From Candidatus Poseidoniaceae archaeon (GTDB lineage Archaea; Thermoplasmatota; Poseidoniia; Poseidoniales; Poseidoniaceae): 11,509 bases of DNA. The stretch is taken from contig JAQXFL010000113.1 in the NCBI GenBank assembly GCA_029250345.1, positions 1-11,509 on the forward strand, read 5' to 3'. A program made the translations under genes and the position numbers. Below the pieces are notes generated by a model. The model saw only the letters and a program-made list of their open reading frames with translations. It was not told the DNA's origin and did not search any database. Positions 6,660 through 11,509 of this stretch are shown piece by piece. Position 1 is the stretch's first letter, and every line of letters starts with the position of its first letter.

Positions 6660-7867
6660 TATTCATCGCCTCCAATAAGCGCAACAATCTTTTGCGCACC
6701 TTCCGCTAAATCATCAGCAGGGTGAATGTTGAGGGTCGAAGCAGCAAGAATTGCCTTTCCTTCGTCGACGTTTGTTCCAGCAAGTCGAACGACGAGTGGT
6801 ACTTCGAGAGAAAGTGCTTCTGTAGCAGCAATAACGCCTCGTGCAATGATGTCGCAACGCATGATGCCGCCAAAAATATTGACCAAAATACCCTTGACAT
6901 TCGGGTCTTCAAGAATGATGGAGAATGCTGTTTTGACTTGCTCTTCGTTTGCGCCACCGCCAACATCAAGGAAGTTTGCTGGTTCTCCACCGTAGAGCTT
7001 GATGACGTCCATTGTTGCCATAGCGAGACCAGCACCGTTGACCAAGCATCCAATGTTTCCATCGAGTTTGACATAGGAGAGTCCGGTTTCTTTTGCACGG
7101 ATTTCCACATCTTCTTCCTCTGAAAGGTCTCGGAGGTCGTCCCAATTCTTGTGGCGGAATTCGGCATTTTCATCAAATGAAATCTTCGAGTCGAGTGCCA
7201 CAATCTCGTCAGCACCGGTTCGTACCAAGGGGTTGATTTCGACCATGACACAATCTTCACGCACAAACATAGTGTACATGTTCGACAACATCTTGCCGAA
7301 CGATTTCAGAGCAGCGCCAGACAGTCCGAGGGACATTCCAAGGTCTCGCTTTTGGAATCCTAGAAGACCTGCATTCGGGTCGACTACGACTTTGTGAATG
7401 AGTTCTGGTGTGTTGTGGGCAACATCTTCGATGTCCATTCCACCTTCTGTTGAAGCCATGATCAAAACCGATTTGTTATCTCTGTCGACAAGAAGTGCTA
7501 GATAGTACTCGTGAGCGATGTCGCAGCCTGCTTCAATATACAGGTTGCTGACAAGTTTCCCTTCATCACCGGTTTGGATGGTGACCAAAATATTGCCAAG
7601 AATATTTGTAGCGTAGGACTCCACTTCTTCTCTCGAGAAAGCGATTTTGACACCGCCGTCCATGACATGTTCCCGTGTCTCTGGATGGTAGAGTGTGCCT
7701 TTTCCTCGTCCGCCAGCATGGATTTGTGACTTGACTGCTACAACTTTGCTACCGAGTGAATCATATGCGCTCAGCGCTTGTTCGACGGTCGTGCAGTGGA
7801 CTCCTTCAAGTACAGCGACGTTGTTTTCTCGCAGCAGGGTTTTTCCTTGATATTCGTGGATGTTCAT
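6659..7867 (-). CDS. sucC: Succinyl-CoA synthetase beta subunit
   Basis: The 402-residue ATP-grasp subunit binds the nucleotide and succinate. The family N-terminus MNIHEYQGKTLL is intact. SQIHAGGRGKG (47-57) is the ATP-grasp lysine/glycine block, VEINPLV (209-215) and LDSKISFDENAEFRH (225-239) are metal and phosphate sites, and DGNIGCLVNGAGLAMATMD (269-287) with DVGGGAN (301-307) is the C-terminal ligase domain. ATP versus GTP preference cannot be read from sequence by eye. The frame stays open 103 codons further upstream into the divergent gene. The start at 7867 is fixed by family homology and by GGAGAG at 7872-7877, four bases before the ATG. It is first in a cluster with sucD and priS. 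Confidence 0.97.
   Translation of the reverse strand: MNIHEYQGKTLLRENNVAVLEGVHCTTVEQALSAYDSLGSKVVAVKSQIHAGGRGKGTLYHPETREHVMDGGVKIAFSREEVESYATNILGNILVTIQTGDEGKLVSNLYIEAGCDIAHEYYLALLVDRDNKSVLIMASTEGGMDIEDVAHNTPELIHKVVVDPNAGLLGFQKRDLGMSLGLSGAALKSFGKMLSNMYTMFVREDCVMVEINPLVRTGADEIVALDSKISFDENAEFRHKNWDDLRDLSEEEDVEIRAKETGLSYVKLDGNIGCLVNGAGLAMATMDVIKLYGGEPANFLDVGGGANEEQVKTAFSIILEDPNVKGILVNIFGGIMRCDIIARGVIAATEALSLEVPLVVRLAGTNVDEGKAILAASTLNIHPADDLAEGAQKIVALIGGDE
6669..6673 (-). promoter_or_regulatory. Ribosome binding site of sucD inside sucC
   Basis: Minus-strand GGAGG lies within the last sucC codons, 9 nt before the sucD ATG, which overlaps the sucC TAA. It supports independent or coupled re-initiation for the alpha subunit. 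Confidence 0.7.
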
Positions 7868-8000
7868 GGTGCTCTCCAATCCTTCCAAAGTAAGGCCGTC
7901 TTTGAATACTTTGACGCGGCATTCGGGCCAATTCGTCGAACCAGTCTTGGTGAGTGCAGTGTTGAGATGTATTGATAGGTAATCGGTAGAAGGGCCAACC
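7868..8000. promoter_or_regulatory. Divergent promoter region between sucC and the nucleotidyltransferase gene
   Basis: This 133-bp gap must drive both the minus-strand sucC cluster and the plus-strand nucleotidyltransferase. The only AT-rich TATA-like element I see is TATTGATA at 7970-7977, centred about 27 bp before the plus-strand ATG at 8001. That spacing fits a leaderless transcript starting at the ATG. Read on the minus strand the same bases are TATCAATA and could serve sucC with a leader of about 80 nt carrying GGAGAG. Promoter strength and use are inferred. Confidence 0.4.
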
Positions 8001-8999
8001 ATGCAAGTCGTCGTCTTGGCCGGTGGAGTTGGTTCTCGCTTACGCCCGTGGACCAATTCAGTTCCCAAGCCCTTGCTTCCAATGCTAGACATCTCACTTC
8101 TCGAACGGGTTGTAGAGGGTGTACCCAAAGACTTGGTTGACGAAGTTGTCGTCGCAGGTGGGTACAAAGTCGACATGATTCAACAATATTTTGCGAAAGC
8201 AGATGTCGATTTTGATGTTCGAATCGTTCCTGAAGACAAACCCCTCGGCACGGGCGGCGCTCTTGGAAACTGTCGTGATGTCGTCAGTGGAACTTTTGCT
8301 TGTTTCAATGGGGATATCGTTTCATCTTTGCAAATCGACCCTTTACTCAATTTACACGAGAAGAACGGAGGAATTGGAACGCTCGCTTTGTGGGAAGTTG
8401 AAGACCCAACTCGATTTGGGATCGTTGGTCTTGACGAAGAGTCGCGTATTACTCAATTCAAAGAGAAACCAACGCCCGAGGAAGTGTTCTCCAACCTCAT
8501 CAATGCTGGTTCATACATCCTTGAGGACGATATCTTTGATTTCATGCCCATGGGCAAGCATTCTATCGAACGAGATGTTTTTCCGCAACTTGCCTCGCAA
8601 GGTGCCTTGAACGGACAGCAATTTGAAGGATATTTCATTGATGCTGGCACTCCAAGTGCGTGGTCGGATGCAGTGAACCGCTGCATCAAGGAAGGCCGCT
8701 TTCGGCGTGGGCTCATCAATGGGAGCTCATGGTATGGCTCACCGGAAACAACCACCTCGGACCGTGTTTCCGAATCGATGATTGACTCAAATGTTGTCGT
8801 TTCCAACAGCACTGTTCGCCGCTCAACGCTCTTGTCAGGGGCGACGGTTGGTCTCGATTCTGTTGTTGAATCATGTCTTGTTGGGCGCGATGTGCAGATA
8901 GGTTCGAACGTGGAACTTCGCAATATGGTGATTGATCATGGGAGTGTCATTCCCGATGGTACTTCGATGAATGACGGTCAGTGGCCTCAAACGGACTGA
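8001..8999 (+). CDS. Sugar-1-phosphate nucleotidyltransferase with C-terminal left-handed beta-helix
   Basis: The 332-residue enzyme joins a sugar 1-phosphate to an NTP to make a nucleotide sugar for glycan or lipid precursors, in the cytoplasm. The signature AGGVGSRLRPWT then PKPLLP (7-27, with K24) is the nucleotide-binding start. GTGGAL (83-88), the metal-binding NGD (103-105), FKEKP (153-157), NAGSYIL (168-174) and YFIDAGTPSAW (211-221) complete the catalytic domain. Residues about 259-320 show hexapeptide-like repeats (DSNVVVSNSTV, GATVGLDSVVE, GRDVQIGSNVE) typical of a left-handed beta-helix. This architecture is shared by mannose-1-phosphate guanylyltransferases and glucose-1-phosphate nucleotidyltransferases, so substrate is not assigned. 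There is no Shine-Dalgarno at the start, consistent with a leaderless mRNA. It is followed by tpiA on the same strand after 51 bp. Confidence 0.92.
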   Translation: MQVVVLAGGVGSRLRPWTNSVPKPLLPMLDISLLERVVEGVPKDLVDEVVVAGGYKVDMIQQYFAKADVDFDVRIVPEDKPLGTGGALGNCRDVVSGTFACFNGDIVSSLQIDPLLNLHEKNGGIGTLALWEVEDPTRFGIVGLDEESRITQFKEKPTPEEVFSNLINAGSYILEDDIFDFMPMGKHSIERDVFPQLASQGALNGQQFEGYFIDAGTPSAWSDAVNRCIKEGRFRRGLINGSSWYGSPETTTSDRVSESMIDSNVVVSNSTVRRSTLLSGATVGLDSVVESCLVGRDVQIGSNVELRNMVIDHGSVIPDGTSMNDGQWPQTD

Positions 9000-9050
9000 A
9001 TCAGTTCGGTTTGACAGAAGGGCTAAATGCGTTTTGTTGTTGCCTAATGC

Positions 9051-9719
9051 ATGAACAAACCATTGATTGTTGTAAATTTCAAGACGTACGCATCTGCCAG
9101 CGGAGAAGCTGCTGAACATTTGGCTCTCGCCATGGAGGCGCACTCAAATGGACCTGCGCGAATGATTGCTGTTGTATCCGCATTCGACCTTGAAGCAGTT
9201 CGTAGAGTTGCTCCTTCTTTGGAGGTATGGACTCAGCACTTGGATCCAGTCGGTCAAGGTGGCTTCACAGGCTGGCTTGAGCCTCAGACTGCGCTTCACC
9301 GTGGCGCTCATGGGACAATTATTAATCACGCAGAACACAAAGTTTCGATGGAACATGTCGCTTCCTTGAAAGAACAACTTCCTTCTGATTTCCCAATGTG
9401 TGGCTGTGCTGCTGATGTCGATGAAGCAAAGAGCCTCGCTGAAATTGGTCCAACGTTCATTGCAGTTGAGCCCCCTGAATTGATTGGTGGCGATATCTCA
9501 GTTACCACCGCAGACCCTGCAATTGTCAGTGATACCGTGGCTGTTGTTAAAGCAGTCAATCCCAATGTCCGTGTTCTTTGTGGTGCAGGTGTCAAAAACG
9601 GTGCTGATGTTGCTAAAGCCGTCGAATTGGGAGCAGAAGGTGTTCTTCTAGCAAGCGGTGTAACCAAAGCGACTGATGTTCAATCCGTCCTTGCTGACCT
9701 AGTAGCCAGCCTTGAATGA
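9051..9719 (+). CDS. tpiA: Triosephosphate isomerase, archaeal type
   Basis: This 222-residue enzyme interconverts dihydroxyacetone phosphate and glyceraldehyde 3-phosphate in glycolysis and gluconeogenesis. It has the short archaeal form, against about 250 residues in bacteria. Catalytic residues are all present: N9 and K11 in VNFKTY, H93 with E96 in INHAEH, and the base E140 in IAVEPPELIGGD. The phosphate-binding end CGAGVKNGADVAKAVELGA (177-195) and LLASGVTKA are intact. The mobile loop ends in GGD instead of the GTG common in other TIMs, which may be lineage-typical. No Shine-Dalgarno is visible before the ATG, so the mRNA may be leaderless or translation may continue from the upstream gene. 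Its last 21 bp overlap the tail of the minus-strand nuclease-like gene. Confidence 0.96.
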   Translation: MNKPLIVVNFKTYASASGEAAEHLALAMEAHSNGPARMIAVVSAFDLEAVRRVAPSLEVWTQHLDPVGQGGFTGWLEPQTALHRGAHGTIINHAEHKVSMEHVASLKEQLPSDFPMCGCAADVDEAKSLAEIGPTFIAVEPPELIGGDISVTTADPAIVSDTVAVVKAVNPNVRVLCGAGVKNGADVAKAVELGAEGVLLASGVTKATDVQSVLADLVASLE

Positions 9720-10586
9720 GTTCGCTGACAATTCCAACAGGGCTTGTTCCTTTTTTGCCATGTCGAGGTTCTCTCCTCCAGGGCAAAACTTACGGAAGAA
9801 GCAAGAGTTACAGGTTCTTCTGTTCTTGGCAAGAGGTAAGAGTGCTAAATTCCTTCTTCCGGACTGTATGATTTCCTCCATCGCTTTCATGTCGTGTTCC
9901 AGTAATTGTTGCGACAGGCGTATCGAATGAGAGGTTGGCTGGAAAGTCTCACACTTCCAAAACCCTTGCCTCCATCCTATTGTATGCAGCCGATACGATT
10001 CACTGGGTGCATTGAAACCTTCATGATTGAGAGCCCAAAACACCATCGCATTTGCCTCATGTTCATCGTGTGCTTTGCTTGGGGATTTTTGCATATCAAA
10101 GCGTACAAGGTGCCAGCGGTTCTGAATCCGAATTGCTAAATCCGGAGAAACGTAGAGCTTTCGAATCCCATGCAGAATGGGTTCGCTCCTGTCGAAGACA
10201 TACCATTGAGCATGTCTTCTTTTGAGAAGTTGCTGCAGAATTCTCGTTCTCCAAAGCAATCGATACCTGCTTCGAGCAAACTTGAGTAGAGCTTCCTTTG
10301 TGTGTTCAGATATGTGATGTACAGACGCACTCAATTGACTTTCAAGGGAGGACTTGAGTTGATTCTCTGTTAACAACACTGACCATTCTTTCCCATCTTT
10401 AAGATCTTCAAGTTGGTCGAGAAGTGTTTCTTTCATTGCTCTCAGCATCAAATCCCATGGCCGTTGGAACGATGCAGCCCTTCTGTTCGAGGACTTTCTC
10501 CTCATTCCGTATCTCAAATACCAAGCACGCGGGCATTTGAAAAACAGGCTTTTACGGGTTCGACTCCATTCGATTTTTGACTCCAT
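9699..10586 (-). CDS. Cas4/RecB-like PD-(D/E)XK family protein with Fe-S cysteines, possibly catalytically altered
   Basis: The 295-residue protein has the layout of RecB/AddB/Cas4-type PD-(D/E)XK nucleases. N-terminal SLFFKCPRAWYLRYG (13-27) holds the first cysteine, C18. The core strand pair VSPDLAIRI (146-154, with D149) and HLVRFDMQKS (159-168, with D164) follows. The C-terminal CNSCFFRKFCPGG gives C259, C262 and C268. One N-terminal cysteine plus CxxC-x5-C is the 4Fe-4S pattern of this group. In relatives the second strand normally ends D/E-x-K; here it reads D164-M-Q166-K167, so the lysine is replaced or displaced by one. The following helix, where QxxxY is typical, has N179 and W184. 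The protein may be an inactive or variant nuclease. It lies downstream of the TM gene on the same strand (41-bp gap). The start at 10586 lacks a clear ribosome binding site. No cas genes are nearby, so a CRISPR role is not supported. Confidence 0.7.
   Translation of the reverse strand: MESKIEWSRTRKSLFFKCPRAWYLRYGMRRKSSNRRAASFQRPWDLMLRAMKETLLDQLEDLKDGKEWSVLLTENQLKSSLESQLSASVHHISEHTKEALLKFARSRYRLLWRTRILQQLLKRRHAQWYVFDRSEPILHGIRKLYVSPDLAIRIQNRWHLVRFDMQKSPSKAHDEHEANAMVFWALNHEGFNAPSESYRLHTIGWRQGFWKCETFQPTSHSIRLSQQLLEHDMKAMEEIIQSGRRNLALLPLAKNRRTCNSCFFRKFCPGGENLDMAKKEQALLELSANSFKAGY
9751..9756 (+). terminator. Oligo-T tract downstream of tpiA, candidate archaeal terminator
   Basis: A run of six T, preceded by TTCC, lies about 32 bp after the tpiA stop on the plus strand. 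Archaeal RNA polymerase ends on such T tracts without a hairpin. It sits antisense inside the neighbouring gene, as expected for overlapping convergent genes. Confidence 0.35.
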
Positions 10587-10627
10587 GCGTTGAACATTCT
10601 ACTCAACGGTTGTCAAAGATTCGGTCG

Positions 10628-11509
10628 TCAAATGACACCGATATTGATCATCGAAATCACTGCATTGGCGGTTGCCCATATGGCTACTGGTAGTATGCAC
10701 CATCCGGCAAATCGTGAGTAGTCCTCGGTTCCAAGTTCACCAAACATCAGTGTAATCCAGCCTCCGAAAGTACCTACGGTGCGCAGAAGCAGTACGACTG
10801 CCCCTCCCAACACAATGATGAATATCAATCCGAATATCCCGAAGAAAATGCCCGTAATCCCACTCAGTAGTGCAGCCGAGATTCCTTGTGGGAACAACGA
10901 CGGGAAGGCAAACCAGCCAAACCAACCGAGCCAGACACCAACCGTGACATCTCGTTGCATTTCCTCGACTCCTCTCCAATTTCGGAACTTTTCAGGATAA
11001 AATGAGTGCATGACTTTGGCAACGAGGTCTGCTTCGTATGGGCTTCCTCTGCGGGCGGTAACGATACACATTTCAACGAGCCAAGCAAACATAGCGACAT
11101 CGACCCAATACAAGGAATTGGTCGGAATTGGTGCCAAGGTTGCGATTAACAGTGGTAGATTGACCAACACAATACCAGCCCCACCTGCGCCGACGATTGC
11201 CCCCATGTGGAGGCCAAGGGGGAGTGGGTCTTCCAATGCCTCATATTCATCACGAGGTAGCGTCAAGAAGAAAAGGAACAGCCCGGGCCCGAAAACAAGA
11301 GAAAAATAGGACCAAGCACTTGTGCTTCCACCGTTGTTGATGCTCTCAACAGCAGCGATGATGTCTTCTGATGAAGCAGACGGTGCGCTTGAGAAAACAA
11401 CACGCATGGTTTTGTCCAAGACGATGATCGAGTCAGAAGTCCCATTCGGAGTGCTGGCGGTGAACGATTCATCAAGGTCCACATAGCTCGGCCAAGTCAT
11501 GTTGTAGTT
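10628..11509 (-). CDS. Polytopic membrane protein with possible redoxin-like N-terminal part (5' partial)
   Basis: The frame is open to the right edge. Codons before the first in-window ATG (11500) read NYN and join smoothly, so the true start is probably beyond the window. Numbered from that ATG, residues 1-55 (TWPSYVDLDESF, then SDSIIVLDKTMRVVFSSAP, then ASSEDIIAAVESI) look like the last strands and helix of a thioredoxin/peroxiredoxin-like fold, where 'P..iviDkdg.iv' precedes a C-terminal helix. That is inference. Hydrophobic segments follow at about 62-80, 96-122, 131-148, 187-204, 206-240 (probably two) and 266-286, giving six to seven membrane spans. A conserved-looking soluble loop with many charges lies between 150 and 185. 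The family is not recognised. The PD-(D/E)XK-like gene follows 41 bp downstream on the same strand. Confidence 0.7.
   Translation of the reverse strand, partial: NYNMTWPSYVDLDESFTASTPNGTSDSIIVLDKTMRVVFSSAPSASSEDIIAAVESINNGGSTSAWSYFSLVFGPGLFLFFLTLPRDEYEALEDPLPLGLHMGAIVGAGGAGIVLVNLPLLIATLAPIPTNSLYWVDVAMFAWLVEMCIVTARRGSPYEADLVAKVMHSFYPEKFRNWRGVEEMQRDVTVGVWLGWFGWFAFPSLFPQGISAALLSGITGIFFGIFGLIFIIVLGGAVVLLLRTVGTFGGWITLMFGELGTEDYSRFAGWCILPVAIWATANAVISMINIGVI

Noticed and set aside
6708..7266. Overlapping frames of 133 and 186 codons inside sucC and similar long frames inside the helicase
   Set aside because: They are other-frame shadows of well-identified genes, with no recognisable motifs or ribosome binding sites.
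7868..8176. 103-codon in-frame extension upstream of sucC
   Set aside because: It runs antisense into the start of the nucleotidyltransferase gene, has no family similarity, and the SucC N-terminus MNIHEYQGK with a good ribosome binding site begins at 7867.
9699..10586. Cas4 of a CRISPR-Cas system
   Set aside because: No cas1, cas2, effector gene or array is present, and the motifs match the wider RecB/Cas4 family only in general layout.
210..10586. Defence island made of the helicase, the primase and the nuclease-like gene
   Set aside because: The three genes are in separate transcription units, separated by housekeeping genes (sucCD, tpiA), with no mobile-element hallmarks.

Overview
The window looks like a compact archaeal chromosome segment. 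The likely source is a marine Euryarchaeote of the Poseidoniales (Marine Group II) or another Thermoplasmatota lineage. Archaeal markers are a short (222 aa) archaeal-type triosephosphate isomerase, a eukaryote/archaeal-type primase small subunit (PriS family) and an AN1-like zinc finger in a membrane protein. Gaps are short, and GC is moderate by eye. The lineage assignment is inference; no rRNA or ribosomal protein gene is present to confirm it.

Layout, left to right. (1) The 3' end of an unknown plus-strand gene with a Gly/Pro/Lys-rich tail of 14-residue repeats (1-192). (2) A large plus-strand SF2 helicase with long insertions and an unassigned C-terminal domain (210-2993). (3) Convergent to it, 5 bp away, a minus-strand two-TM protein with a DUF3592-like outer domain and a C-terminal AN1-like zinc finger (2999-4264). 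Its 137-bp leader holds a TATA-like element, a 15-bp dyad and a perfect 12-bp hairpin. (4) A minus-strand cluster reading sucC, sucD, priS (7867 down to 4401): succinyl-CoA synthetase beta and alpha, translationally coupled through TAATG, then a divergent primase small subunit 30 bp downstream. (5) Divergent from sucC, a plus-strand pair: a sugar-1-phosphate nucleotidyltransferase (8001-8999) and triosephosphate isomerase (9051-9719). (6) A minus-strand pair: a multi-TM protein with a possible redoxin-like N-terminal part, running off the right edge (10628-11509), followed by a Cas4/RecB-like PD-(D/E)XK protein with an apparent Fe-S cysteine set (9699-10586). The latter overlaps the tpi 3' end tail to tail by 21 bp.

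Functionally, the middle of the window is central metabolism (TCA substrate-level phosphorylation, glycolysis/gluconeogenesis, nucleotide-sugar activation) mixed with DNA-processing genes (primase, SF2 helicase, RecB/Cas4-like protein). I see no rRNA or tRNA genes, insertion sequences, integrase or CRISPR array. The most unusual items are the primase without the usual zinc-knuckle region and with an unassigned C-terminal domain, the DUF3592/AN1 membrane protein with its structured leader, and the nuclease-fold protein whose catalytic lysine and glutamine positions look substituted while its Fe-S cysteines are kept.
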